Source of the DNA: Alkalihalobacillus sp. AL-G
Lineage (GTDB): Bacteria > Bacillota > Bacilli > Bacillales > Fictibacillaceae
Direction of reading: 5' to 3'
NCBI RefSeq assembly: GCF_030643805.1
Contig: NZ_CP094656.1
Location: forward strand, 1,488,001-1,552,000
Length of the DNA stretch: 64,000 nt
The position numbers were made by a program, and so were the translations under genes. Below are positions 53,523-61,139 of the stretch, piece after piece (position 1 is the first letter of the stretch; each line of letters starts with the position of its first letter). A model generated the notes under the pieces. That model made no database searches, was not told where the DNA came from, and saw only the letters and a program-made list of their open reading frames with translations.

Positions 53523-54563
53523 ATGATGAATTCAGATAAACTTTATCGTGTATTAGAGCAAATGCATTTGCCAAATGGAACATATAGAGCAAGCTTATCG
53601 TCCCACTATTCATACGTATGGATAAGGGACGTCTGCTACATCGTTCTTCCATTTCTGGATAAACAGGATAGTCGCTATGAAAAAGCTTATCATGCGTTAC
53701 TTGATATGCTTCGGAACTATGAATGGAAAATTGATATACACCGGTTTCAAAAACCTGTATATCGATATGAGTATATTCATGCCCGCTATTCCCTTGAGTT
53801 GAAGGAGTTGCCAGTGGAATGGGGCCATGCTCAGCACGATGCGATAGGACTTTTTTTATGGGGGATTGGAAAAGGAATCGCCAGAGGAAAACGAATGCTG
53901 CGTGATGAAAAAGATCGGGAAATTCTTCAAAAGCTTGTTGAGTATTTAGATTGTGTTCGTTACTGGGAAGATGAAGACAATGGTATGTGGGAAGAGTATT
54001 CAGAGTTGCATGCTTCTAGTGTCGGAGCGTGTGTTGCTGGATTGAAAGCAGTGAAAATGATTGTGGATGTTCCTTCTGGTCTAATTAAAAAGGGGGAAGA
54101 GGCGTTACGTTTTTTGTTACCACGGGAAAGCTCGACAAAAGAAACGGATCTCGCCTTACTTTCGCTGATTTATCCGTTCCAACTCGTTTCAAGGAAAACT
54201 GCACGAGAAATTTTGAATCGGGTAACGAGCCGACTGGAAAGAAAATATGGCTGTATCCGTTACGAAGGGGATCGATATTTTAACGAAGGACGCGAAGCCG
54301 AATGGTGCTTTGGCTTTCCTTGGCTTGGTTTATGCTATGCGCAGTTGGGTGAACACCAACAATTTGAAACGTACGTAAAAAAGACCGCTTCAATCATACC
54401 TGAGAATGGGGAGGTCCCAGAGCTTTATATCGGTGGAACAGATCAACCGAATGAAAACACTCCTCTTGCATGGGCAGTTTCTATGTGCATTTTATTTCTT
54501 GAAGTTGCTGAGTCAAACCATTGTATGAGCAATACTGATTTGCTTTCAACAAGTGAGAGTTGA
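53523..54563 (+). CDS. GH15-like protein (glucoamylase/phosphorylase-kinase fold)
   Basis: 346 residues of the (alpha/alpha)6 barrel type. SSHYSYVWIRDVCYIVLP at about residues 26-43 is the GH15 entry motif (WxRD). EWGHAQHDAIGLFLWGI and the late VPELYIGGTDQPNENTPLAWA block complete the pattern. The domain is shorter than typical 600-residue bacterial glucoamylases, as the N-terminal beta domain is missing. No signal peptide: an intracellular glycosidase or a catalytically modified relative. A cre-like site lies upstream. Confidence 0.8.
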   Translation: MMNSDKLYRVLEQMHLPNGTYRASLSSHYSYVWIRDVCYIVLPFLDKQDSRYEKAYHALLDMLRNYEWKIDIHRFQKPVYRYEYIHARYSLELKELPVEWGHAQHDAIGLFLWGIGKGIARGKRMLRDEKDREILQKLVEYLDCVRYWEDEDNGMWEEYSELHASSVGACVAGLKAVKMIVDVPSGLIKKGEEALRFLLPRESSTKETDLALLSLIYPFQLVSRKTAREILNRVTSRLERKYGCIRYEGDRYFNEGREAEWCFGFPWLGLCYAQLGEHQQFETYVKKTASIIPENGEVPELYIGGTDQPNENTPLAWAVSMCILFLEVAESNHCMSNTDLLSTSES

Positions 54564-54726
54564 CGCAAACAAGCTACGTTTAAAACATGGAAAATAATGT
54601 CGAAGAATACATGGTTTAACTAAAATATTTCATTAATATGAAAATTTCAAAATATCCAAAAATATGCTTTCTTCTTTGTTCTAATCTGATACAATAGAGT
54701 CAATCTAAGATAGGAGGGAAGCAAGT

Positions 54727-54999
54727 TTGGAGAAAATTAAACTCGGTCAGCCTCCCCATTGTCACAAGGTATCTTTTGATGGAAAAGCCTTTAAGATCAA
54801 AGGGTTACAAAACTTAGTAGTCCCACTCTCAAAGACGGAAACAGCAAAAGTCGACATTTTAGACGAAGAAACAGGAACATTGAAGCTAATCGGAAAAGGC
54901 ACTATTCTTGCACAGCTGGAACTTCCACTTAGGTATTGTGAAGTCGGGCAAGGGTGGGTATTAGACAAATTGTCGAAACGGAAAAAGAAATCTGGATAA
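54727..54999 (+). CDS. Hypothetical small basic protein
   Basis: 90 residues, predicted beta-rich (FDGKAFKIKGLQNLVVPLS, ETGTLKLIGKGTILAQLELPLRYCEVG) with a basic tail SKRKKKSG. Not recognised. TTG start at 54727 with TAGGAGGGAA in front. An extended -10 (TG-a-TACAAT, 54687-54695) may be its promoter. A clean terminator follows, so it is monocistronic. Confidence 0.6.
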   Translation: MEKIKLGQPPHCHKVSFDGKAFKIKGLQNLVVPLSKTETAKVDILDEETGTLKLIGKGTILAQLELPLRYCEVGQGWVLDKLSKRKKKSG

Positions 55000-55007
55000 A
55001 ATAAACT

Positions 55008-55042
55008 ACGGGAATGTCTCTTCAGGAGTCATTCCCGTTTTA
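55008..55042 (+). terminator. Terminator after 54727-54999 gene
   Basis: ACGGGAATG (55008-55016) pairs with CATTCCCGT (55030-55038), followed by TTTA. Confidence 0.8.
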
Positions 55043-55131
55043 AATTGTGGTTATATGTATGAATTCCTTTATATACGTCAAGGTTATACTTAAAACCCCG
55101 ATTATTAATGAAGGGTAAAGGAGTGATACCA

Positions 55132-55335
55132 ATGGCTCATGAAGAAAAAAAAGAACGTAAAGACATACGGGAACTCCAATCAACATCATCTTTAAACCCA
55201 GATATCAGTTTCACAAATCCATTCCGCATAGATGATTCAATAGGCGGGGATTCCGTGGATGAGCATAATAAACTTGAAGATGCAAACGAGTTTATTGCAG
55301 GTGAAGAGATCAATCAGCAGAATGAAAATGGATAG
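55132..55335 (+). CDS. Small hydrophilic hypothetical protein
   Basis: 67 residues starting MAHEEKKERKDIRELQS, charged and probably disordered, with NPFRIDDSIGGDSVDEHNK in the middle. No recognised domain. Start at 55132 fits AAAGGAGTG; the longer frame from 55108 includes that site. First of three tiny genes spaced closely up to a terminator at 55712, likely one operon. Confidence 0.6.
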   Translation: MAHEEKKERKDIRELQSTSSLNPDISFTNPFRIDDSIGGDSVDEHNKLEDANEFIAGEEINQQNENG

Positions 55336-55359
55336 AGGATGAAGGGGGAGATCGATACC

Positions 55360-55494
55360 ATGCAAAGTTCTGAATTTCCAGTAGCGAACGTCAAAAAGGA
55401 AACTCTTGAGAGGATACAGCGATTTGAAAAGGAATTAAAAAAGGATAACAACGAAGAAATCGTCTTAATCGCATACCAAAAAGAACAACGGTAA
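55360..55494 (+). CDS. 44-residue hypothetical peptide
   Basis: An ATG at 55360 preceded by AAGGGGGAG opens a frame ending TAA at 55492-55494. The peptide starts MQSSEFPVANVKKET and holds a charged helix (LERIQRFEKELKKDNNEE) ending IVLIAYQKEQR. It fits between the two other tiny genes with regular spacing, which supports it. Too short for family recognition. Confidence 0.5.
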   Translation: MQSSEFPVANVKKETLERIQRFEKELKKDNNEEIVLIAYQKEQR

Positions 55495-55508
55495 GGGATG
55501 ATAGCCTA

Positions 55509-55703
55509 ATGGAAAATAAAAATAAGACCTCTAAAGCTGACTTTGATCGCCTTAATGATCGGGTGATCGCAGAAGCTCCGAAGGGTCCAATATTTGCGAT
55601 CAAAACAAACCTTGATAGTGAGAATGTGTATGATGAAAACCCATATACCCCAAAGAACAAAGATAAAGATGAACAGTTTGAAGAGTATTTTGATGATGAA
55701 TAG
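55509..55703 (+). CDS. Small acidic hypothetical protein
   Basis: 64 residues starting MENKNKTSKADFDRLND, very polar, with PIFAIKTNLDSENVYDENPY in the middle and an acidic end QFEEYFDDE. Probably disordered. Ribosome site AAGGGATG at 55494-55501. Third of the tiny-gene set; the terminator AAAGCTTCC/GGAAGCTTT follows. Confidence 0.6.
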   Translation: MENKNKTSKADFDRLNDRVIAEAPKGPIFAIKTNLDSENVYDENPYTPKNKDKDEQFEEYFDDE

Positions 55704-55711
55704 CATTTAAG

Positions 55712-55738
55712 AAAGCTTCCACCGCTGGAAGCTTTTTT
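55712..55738 (+). terminator. Terminator of the three-gene tiny-ORF set
   Basis: AAAGCTTCC (55712-55720) pairs with GGAAGCTTT (55727-55735), then TTTT. Confidence 0.9.
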
Positions 55739-55759
55739 TGCACGTTAAGAAATCTATAG

Positions 55760-55868
55760 TATAAGCGCAACTAGGACGATCGCCTACGAGGCCGTTAAGG
55801 AGACCTTGGTCATACCTTTAGGTGCATCCTTTTAGGGCTAAGGCTTGACGTTAGCCAAGTTTTCTTTA
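55760..55868 (+). repeat. Intergenic repeat, family 1, long copy
   Basis: Starts TATAAGCGCAACTA and ends AGCCAAGTTTTCTTT like the copy at 11249-11307, but carries about 50 extra bases in the middle (including CGATCGCCTACGAGG and CATACCTTTAGG). The 3' end has GGCT-tgacgtt-AGCC as a hairpin. No ORF. Confidence 0.65.
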
Positions 55869-55890
55869 TAGTTATTATTGTTTAGCAAAA

Positions 55891-55918
55891 AAATAGGCCC
55901 TTTCAAGGCCTATTTAAA
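55891..55918 (+). terminator. Terminator-like hairpin in gap before ECF sigma gene
   Basis: AAATAGGCC (55891-55899) pairs with GGCCTATTT (55907-55915). It lacks a long T-run. The rest of 55919-56117 shows nothing identifiable. Confidence 0.5.
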
Positions 55919-56117
55919 GATTTACATACATGGGATTTATACACCTGGCGCTGGAGATTTCGACCCAGACAGGCAGACGGGCTTAGAGCAATAAGCATCG
56001 TACCCAGTTTATTTCCTCTTTCAGCATATCCAAGATTACCATGCTTTTTCCAAAAATGCAATTGATATTATAATAAAAATCCGAAAGACGAAATAATCCT
56101 AGCGAAAAAAATTCTTT

Positions 56118-56147
56118 TGTAACTTTAACAAAAGGAAGAAGTCTATA
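56118..56147 (+). promoter_or_regulatory. Probable ECF-type autoregulatory promoter
   Basis: TGTAACTTT (56118-56126), the AAC-type -35 of ECF sigma factors, is followed after about 16 bases by AGTCTATA (56140-56147) in -10 position. It lies 25 bases ahead of the sigma gene and could be read by that factor. Confidence 0.5.
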
Positions 56148-56171
56148 CCATTAGAGAGAAAGGGGGAGGAA

Positions 56172-56669
56172 ATGCCGGATCCGTTCAGTGATTTGTATGA
56201 AACCTATAAAAAGCCGATTTACTCCTATTTATTGAGAAACACAGGAAACCCCTACATAGCAGAAGAGCTAACCCATGATACATTCGTAAAAGCCTTTAAA
56301 TCACTTAAAAGGTTCCGTGGTGAAAGCTCATTGAAGACCTGGTTATTTACGATAGCTAGAAATACATATATAAGTTATCAAAAGAAAAAATCCACACAAT
56401 TAGAAATCAGTAACGATCTCATTGATGAACAATGGGTAGATAAAAACGACAGGTTAGGAGCAGTAGAAAGGCAGGAAAGCATTTCTTCCATCCTTTCTTT
56501 GCTTTCTGAAAGAGAAAGGTCATATTTACTTTTAAGGGACCAACAAGGAATGACTTATCGTGAAATTGCTCAGATAACAGGGGATACAGAAGGGGCTGTC
56601 AAGGTAGGGATTTATCGTGCTCGGAAAAGATTTAGAGAGAAATATGAGAGGGAGTTTGGAGGTGTTTGA
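56172..56669 (+). CDS. ECF-type RNA polymerase sigma factor
   Basis: 165 residues. Sigma-70 region 2 (about 10-75, with YIAEELTHDTFVKAFKSLKRFRGESSLKTWLFTIARN) and region 4 (about 105-160, with LSEREREYLLLRDQQGMTYREIAQITGDTEGAVKVGIYRARKRF-like helices) are present; no region 3, so extracytoplasmic-function type. Ribosome site GGGGGAGG. It overlaps the anti-sigma gene by four bases. A promoter of ECF type lies just upstream, so positive autoregulation is likely. Confidence 0.94.
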   Translation: MPDPFSDLYETYKKPIYSYLLRNTGNPYIAEELTHDTFVKAFKSLKRFRGESSLKTWLFTIARNTYISYQKKKSTQLEISNDLIDEQWVDKNDRLGAVERQESISSILSLLSERERSYLLLRDQQGMTYREIAQITGDTEGAVKVGIYRARKRFREKYEREFGGV

Positions 56670-58183
56670 TCAAGATGCAATGTTCGTGTGATCTCGTTCA
56701 AGATTTATATCCACTATATGTGGCAGGGGACCTCAGTTCAACTGTTCAAAAAGAAGTTGATGAACATTTGAAGGAATGCAGCTCATGCAACTCAATCTAT
56801 AATCGAGGCGAAGGATTTGATGAAGAGCGGCATCTTAATGAACTAGAAGTCGATGTTCCAAAATCACTAGATGACCGGGTACAGATGCGAATGAAACTAA
56901 GACGATTGAAGTTTATCGTTTTAGTGCTTTGTAGTGTTCTATTTTTGATCATTGTCAATCATTATCTGGACCAACGTAAAGAAGAGGTGTTTACTGCTTT
57001 CCATGATGTTTACGGTGGGGCAGAATATCTTCAGGATGTCATAGGTAGTACACCTGAAGCTTCAGGTGAAGAGCTGAACTTTTTAAAAGATATGTATTCA
57101 AATCGGATGTTTAAAGGGATACATCAATTAACCGATTCTTTAAATTGGTTTGAAGATCAAAAACTCAAGGGTTCCAGCTTATATATAAAACAACAATCCT
57201 TTTATACCACACTAGACAACCTCAACCTAAGGAAGAAGGATGGGAGATGGGATGATGTTGATCAAAAGACCTATGACCTACTAGTACAATATGCTGCTGA
57301 ATATATGCTGGAAGTTACGGAGGATTATAAGAAGTTTAATCATGGCTACAGTTCATATTTTGAAACGGTAGATGTGAAGAACCTAAGTAAACCGGTTGAG
57401 TCAATCAACAGACTCAGTTATACGTACAATCGTTTTCACGAGTTGCCTGATCAAGTACAACAATTAAGTGAGGATGATCTGACAAATAGGATCGCGGATG
57501 TTTTTCAAGTTGACCCTGAAGAAGTATCCTTAGAGAAGGATTACGATTATAGATATCAATTCAGGATAGAAAATGAAAGTATCAGTGGAGAGGTGGATGC
57601 ATTTTCAGGTTATCCGATACGATTGTCTTCATACGATTCTCCTGATGCAAAAGGGGAACTTTTAGAAGTCGATCAAGTACAAAGCAAAGTAGAGCCATTC
57701 CTTGATAAAATCTACGGTGAAAATAAAGCCTTTTCTATCGAATATCTTGGAATCAACGTCAATTATTCAAGCAATATTGATGTTAAGTATTATTCGTTCC
57801 GGGTTATGCCATTGTTTGAATCGTTACCCGTTTATGCATTTTCTGATCGTTCATTGATCGTTAATTTCGATGCACGGTCAGGGGAGTTAAGGATGATGCA
57901 TAGTATTGAGGATGTACCATTACCATTGGATTTTAGTGTGGATGTCAACGAACAGATTTCACCTAAGCAAGGGTTAAAGGTACTCCAGGATAAAGTGGAA
58001 ATTGAAGACAAAGAGCTTGCGAAAAAACGAATGTATGACTATGAAGATACGTATGTCATCTATTCTTCGACCTCAGGTGGCTTCGTTCCGGTTCATGCTT
58101 ACGGTTTATCTGATCATGATCATACATGGCGCTACATCAATATTGAAAATGGTAAAGAAGAGCTGCTTTATAATAAATATTAA
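56666..58183 (+). CDS. Membrane anti-sigma factor with large PepSY-like ectodomain
   Basis: 505 residues. The N-terminal zinc anti-sigma domain holds HxxxCxxC (H34, C38, C41) plus C6/C8 as a further ligand. One transmembrane helix at about 88-108 (FIVLVLCSVLFLIIV). The remaining 390 residues lie outside and include YRYQFRIENESISGEVDAFSGYPIRL, similar to PepSY/YcdB-like domains, apparently repeated. It should hold the sigma factor and release it on an envelope signal. Either TTG 56666 or ATG 56675 may be the start. Confidence 0.85.
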   Translation: MIKMQCSCDLVQDLYPLYVAGDLSSTVQKEVDEHLKECSSCNSIYNRGEGFDEERHLNELEVDVPKSLDDRVQMRMKLRRLKFIVLVLCSVLFLIIVNHYLDQRKEEVFTAFHDVYGGAEYLQDVIGSTPEASGEELNFLKDMYSNRMFKGIHQLTDSLNWFEDQKLKGSSLYIKQQSFYTTLDNLNLRKKDGRWDDVDQKTYDLLVQYAAEYMLEVTEDYKKFNHGYSSYFETVDVKNLSKPVESINRLSYTYNRFHELPDQVQQLSEDDLTNRIADVFQVDPEEVSLEKDYDYRYQFRIENESISGEVDAFSGYPIRLSSYDSPDAKGELLEVDQVQSKVEPFLDKIYGENKAFSIEYLGINVNYSSNIDVKYYSFRVMPLFESLPVYAFSDRSLIVNFDARSGELRMMHSIEDVPLPLDFSVDVNEQISPKQGLKVLQDKVEIEDKELAKKRMYDYEDTYVIYSSTSGGFVPVHAYGLSDHDHTWRYINIENGKEELLYNKY

Positions 58184-58196
58184 GAAGTACTATACT

Positions 58197-58418
58197 TTAT
58201 ATCCGTTTATCACTGTCATCATGTTTTTGAGAGAGTAAAATAAGCTCAAAGCAATTCGTACATTTAATATATGTAAGATCGGTCAATTGATGGATGAGTT
58301 TATCTTCTTCGATGTCTTCACGCATCTGGTGTTCGTATGGGGGTATATTACATTCATCACAAACATAAGAAGAACGATGAATCACTTTTTGATCATGATT
58401 AACGATATACTTAGACAT
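58197..58418 (-). CDS. Small zinc-ribbon-like hypothetical protein
   Basis: 73 residues starting MSKYIVNHDQKVIHR. Two CxxC pairs, CDEC (about 21-24) and CTNC (about 54-57), spaced for a zinc ribbon. Otherwise acidic and unknown. Start at 58418 fits GGGAGG on the minus strand; the ATG at 58433 lies ahead of that site. It is convergent to the anti-sigma gene, with 13 bases between. Confidence 0.65.
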   Translation of the reverse strand: MSKYIVNHDQKVIHRSSYVCDECNIPPYEHQMREDIEEDKLIHQLTDLTYIKCTNCFELILLSQKHDDSDKRI

Positions 58419-58580
58419 AGTAAAACCTCCCAAAAGTCTATTATATAAGTATTCGTAAACATTGCTTTTTTTCGGACGTCACATACATTTAACCATACAC
58501 AGTATGTACAAATGCCCAGCACTTAACAGTTTTATTTGACATACAATAGTCTGAAACCCAAAGGAAGGGGGAGTAAGACC

Positions 58581-58994
58581 ATGAGCAATCGACAGCAGTT
58601 TAATCCATTGTCCTTTTTAGGGAATATTATCGGTGGAGGAGGTCAACAACAGGGTCCGCCATCCGGACCTCCTTTTCCTAGTGGCGGAGGTCCGCCTTCA
58701 GGTCCGCCGCCACAATTTACACCACAGCAATCGGCTACTACACAGCAATTTGGTGGTCCAGGTGGTGGAGCACAGCAGTTTGGACCGGGAGTTGGGACAT
58801 ATGCAGTAGATCCTGGAGCGATCCGTCCTTGTATCGGGCGTTATGTTTACATTTGGCTCAGAGGTGGCTTTGCTTTTTGGGCCTGGTTGACCTTTGTAGG
58901 TAGACAATCCGTAGCTGGCTATCGCTGGACTGGATATCGTTGGGTCTATTTTGGAATAGATCGTAGACGAATCGTCTCGTTTGTTTGTTATTAA
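58581..58994 (+). CDS. Gly/Pro/Gln-rich low-complexity protein
   Basis: 137 residues. Residues 1-75 are low complexity (GGGGQQQGPPSGPP, PPSGPPPQFTPQQS). The C-terminal half is compact and aromatic: IRPCIGRYVYIWLRGGFAFWAWLTF, RWTGYRWVYFGIDRRRI. Such Gly-Pro tails occur in spore-coat and surface proteins of Bacillaceae, but the family is not recognised. Start at 58581 fits AAGGGGGAG. A strong terminator follows at 59015-59073. Confidence 0.7.
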   Translation: MSNRQQFNPLSFLGNIIGGGGQQQGPPSGPPFPSGGGPPSGPPPQFTPQQSATTQQFGGPGGGAQQFGPGVGTYAVDPGAIRPCIGRYVYIWLRGGFAFWAWLTFVGRQSVAGYRWTGYRWVYFGIDRRRIVSFVCY

Positions 58995-59014
58995 TGTCGA
59001 ATAACGAAATTAAG

Positions 59015-59073
59015 AGTTTGAATTCCTTTGTAAAGATAAATGTCGGGACAAAGGAATCAAATTCTTTTTTTAG
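59015..59073 (+). terminator. Terminator after low-complexity protein gene
   Basis: GAGTTTGAATTCCTTTGT (59015-59032) pairs with ACAAAGGAATCAAATTC (59049-59065), one bulge, followed by TTTTTTT. Confidence 0.88.
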
Positions 59074-59177
59074 TTTTGAAAAGGCATGAATATTATTTTG
59101 AATGAAACCATCTGTGTTAGCTCAAAATACATATGAAAATTTTTTTTATCAAACATCAAACGAGGGAGGTATACAAT

Positions 59178-59606
59178 ATGAAAAGAAAAGGGATTTATGC
59201 TTCGATCCTTTTTTCCACGATGCTTGTGTTAGGCGCTTGTGGTGGGGGCGAAACGGATGAAGGTGCTGAAAACGATGACACTGGAATGGAAGAAGGAACA
59301 AACGAAGGCACTGAAGAAGGAGCTACCGAAGGCGGAGGCGAAACGACGTCATCGCTTGAAATTACTGCAACAAACTGGAAGTTCAATCAAGATTCTTATA
59401 AAGTGACGTCCGGTGAGGCTGTTACGATTAACTTCGAAAGTAAAGAAGGGGTCCACGGTTTAGGGATCAAGGGCAAGAACGATTTTAATATTAAGAAAAG
59501 CGGGAGTAAAGAGCTAACCCTGGAACCTGGAGAATATCAGGTTTACTGTACGATTCCATGTGGAGAAGGCCACGCGGACATGGTATCAACATTAATTGTT
59601 GAATAA
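59178..59606 (+). CDS. Cupredoxin lipoprotein with CuA-type copper site
   Basis: 142 residues. Lipoprotein signal peptide with lipobox LGAC (C21), an acidic Glu/Gly/Thr linker (about 22-58), then a cupredoxin domain like the CuA part of cytochrome oxidase subunit II. Ligands are H93 (VHGLGIKG) and C124, C128, H132, M135 (CTIPCGEGHADM), the full binuclear CuA set; the usual E between the cysteines is I. No membrane helices or oxidase genes are nearby. It may transfer electrons or store copper outside the cell. Ribosome site GGGAGG. Confidence 0.87.
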   Translation: MKRKGIYASILFSTMLVLGACGGGETDEGAENDDTGMEEGTNEGTEEGATEGGGETTSSLEITATNWKFNQDSYKVTSGEAVTINFESKEGVHGLGIKGKNDFNIKKSGSKELTLEPGEYQVYCTIPCGEGHADMVSTLIVE

Positions 59607-59617
59607 TGAAACAAGAG

Positions 59618-59650
59618 AAAGGGTGACCTCGCTGAGAAGTCACCCTTTTA
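59618..59650 (+). terminator. Terminator after CuA lipoprotein gene
   Basis: AAAGGGTGAC (59618-59627) pairs with GTCACCCTTT (59639-59648), then T-rich. It also lies 3' of the convergent IDEAL-domain gene. Confidence 0.88.
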
Positions 59651-59671
59651 ACTATGTTTATTTCTAATTTC

Positions 59672-59902
59672 TCAGCTATTTCTATACTTCGAAAATTCCG
59701 AAGATCGTCTAATGAAAGCATCATAATCATTTTGGTCGAGGGCATCGTCAATTTTTTCTAGTAGTTTTTTCTTCTGAGTTACGAAAAGGGATTCATCAAG
59801 TACAAGCTGAGCGGCAAGTGACAGAAAAAAATGTTCGGCCCTCTTTTGTTTCTGTTGAGCCAGCTCCTTCATTTTGGCTTGATACGAGGTATGCTTATTC
59901 AT
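59672..59902 (-). CDS. IDEAL-domain protein
   Basis: 76 residues. The C-terminal part LVLDESLFVTQKKKLLEKIDDALDQNDYDAFIRRSSEFSKY matches the IDEAL domain (LDExLFxxQKxxLxxKIDxALD), a short helical module found in Bacillus proteins such as YpiB. The N-terminal region is basic and helical. Its role is thought to be protein binding. Ribosome site GGGAGG precedes the ATG at 59902. Divergent from the next gene. Confidence 0.85.
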   Translation of the reverse strand: MNKHTSYQAKMKELAQQKQKRAEHFFLSLAAQLVLDESLFVTQKKKLLEKIDDALDQNDYDAFIRRSSEFSKYRNS

Positions 59903-59998
59903 GAGGATTTCCTCCCAAACCCTTTTTGTTATTATCTAAGATATGCAATATATTGTCAATCAGTTTTCAGAATATTAGATAAATTAATTCGAGATAGG

Positions 59999-60502
59999 TT
60001 GGAGGAACGGATCAATCGAATAAAAATAGCAGATAAACACAAAATAACGTTATCGATTATAAATAGAGCAGGGGTTGAATTAGACATGGAACGAAAGCCT
60101 TATTATGTAACAGTACAAGGTGGTACTAGCAATGGTGAAGTACGGGGAGTCAAAGGGTCGTCCAGTTATGATTTTGAAATCATTGCTACTGAGGATGAGG
60201 CTATTGCCTTAGACGAGCTGTTTAAGGAAGCGGATAATGCAGATACACTCGGTTATTTTCATTCACATTTCTTTTCAAACATTCTAGATACTGCAGATCA
60301 GGATCATCAAAAATACGACCGGCTTTTAAATCGGATATATGAAACGATTTATGAGCTGGGAAGCGATCAAACGAAGGCGGATATTGAAGAGATGAACATT
60401 TTGTCCCTTCTTTCGGAAGAAAAGCCGGATAGTGCTTTCTCAACTGGACCGACGATGCTACAAGGGAATAATGACGGTAAGCTTAATAATAATAACGAAT
60501 GA
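59999..60502 (+). CDS. Hypothetical protein, N-terminus uncertain
   Basis: The frame is open from 59831, but its upstream part overlaps the divergent IDEAL gene. TTG at 59999 (about 167 residues) is a working start; the first ATG is 60087, and an out-of-frame ATG at 59943 would join by one base. The body (MERKPYYVTVQGGTSNGEVRGVKGSSSYDF, then acidic EDEAIALDELFKEADNADTLGYFHSH) is unrecognised. The end is Asn-rich (GNNDGKLNNNNE). Codon use looks native. Confidence 0.55.
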   Translation: MEERINRIKIADKHKITLSIINRAGVELDMERKPYYVTVQGGTSNGEVRGVKGSSSYDFEIIATEDEAIALDELFKEADNADTLGYFHSHFFSNILDTADQDHQKYDRLLNRIYETIYELGSDQTKADIEEMNILSLLSEEKPDSAFSTGPTMLQGNNDGKLNNNNE

Positions 60503-60770
60503 GATTTTTCCCTGTCAGCATGTTTCAATTAAGGTATACTTATAGTAGGTGTAATTTAGGGATCATTATAAAACGGAACCAAAGCTTTTCAGTTAAAAGT
60601 AATTTAAACGCTATGTGTTACTAGTCGTCTCTGTTTGAAGGCAGATATTCAGTTCGTACACTATTCAATTGGAAAACGGCTTTATATGTAATTTGGGTTA
60701 TCCAAAACCAGACAGCGGAATTTCTGTTCTAGTTTGATCAGAAATTCCGGCTATTCTAGAGGTGTAGAAA
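60503..60770 (+). promoter_or_regulatory. Gene-free stretch with promoter and hairpin
   Basis: CTGTCA (60512-60517) and TATACT (60535-60540), 17-base spacer, form a possible promoter. CGGAATTTCTG (60716-60726) pairs perfectly with CAGAAATTCCG (60739-60749), without T-run. No ORF lies between; this could be a long leader of the small membrane peptide that follows, or a small RNA. Confidence 0.35.
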
Positions 60771-60866
60771 TTGAGAATGAAAAATGAGTGGCTAGCACTC
60801 TTACTTTTAGGATTAGGATTACTTTTTGGAATCGTATATTGGTATTCTAATGGTTTATTTGGTTGA
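60771..60866 (+). CDS. Small single-helix membrane peptide
   Basis: 31 residues from the TTG at 60771 (MRMKNEWLALLLLGLGLLFG...), or 29 from the ATG at 60777, ending TGA at 60864-60866. One transmembrane helix with a WY-rich exit (IVYWYSNGLFG). AGAGGTG at 60757-60763 fits the TTG. Overlaps the convergent comFB gene by 12 bases. No family recognised. Confidence 0.45.
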   Translation: MRMKNEWLALLLLGLGLLFGIVYWYSNGLFG

Positions 60867-61139
60867 TGGTTTCTCCAAATGTGAGGGCGAGTGATTCACG
60901 AGGTTGGATGCTTTGATCATTTCATTTAGAATATTGACTTTAGATTGTTCATCTAGATGTTGGGCCTTTACGTATGCATATCCTTTTTCCTTGGAAACAT
61001 ATCGAGGCTTTAGCTTATTTAAAGTAATTGCATAGACATCCTGCATACAGATTTCACACTTGCATTTTAGTGGCAAGTTGTTCCAATTACGTTCCATACA
61101 ATCCATAGCCAACAACTCCATCACATTCATGACATTCAT
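60855..61139 (-). CDS. comFB: ComFB-like late competence protein
   Basis: 94 residues. CKCEICMQDVYAITLNKLKPRYV (C26, C28, C31) matches the CxCxxCxxDVxALxLNxxxPxYV pattern of B. subtilis ComFB. ComFB lies in the comF operon in B. subtilis, but here it stands alone. ComFB-family proteins have been reported as cyclic-di-GMP binders. Start at 61139 fits GGAGG; the longer frame from 61196 lacks a site. Confidence 0.82.
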   Translation of the reverse strand: MNVMNVMELLAMDCMERNWNNLPLKCKCEICMQDVYAITLNKLKPRYVSKEKGYAYVKAQHLDEQSKVNILNEMIKASNLVNHSPSHLEKPSTK

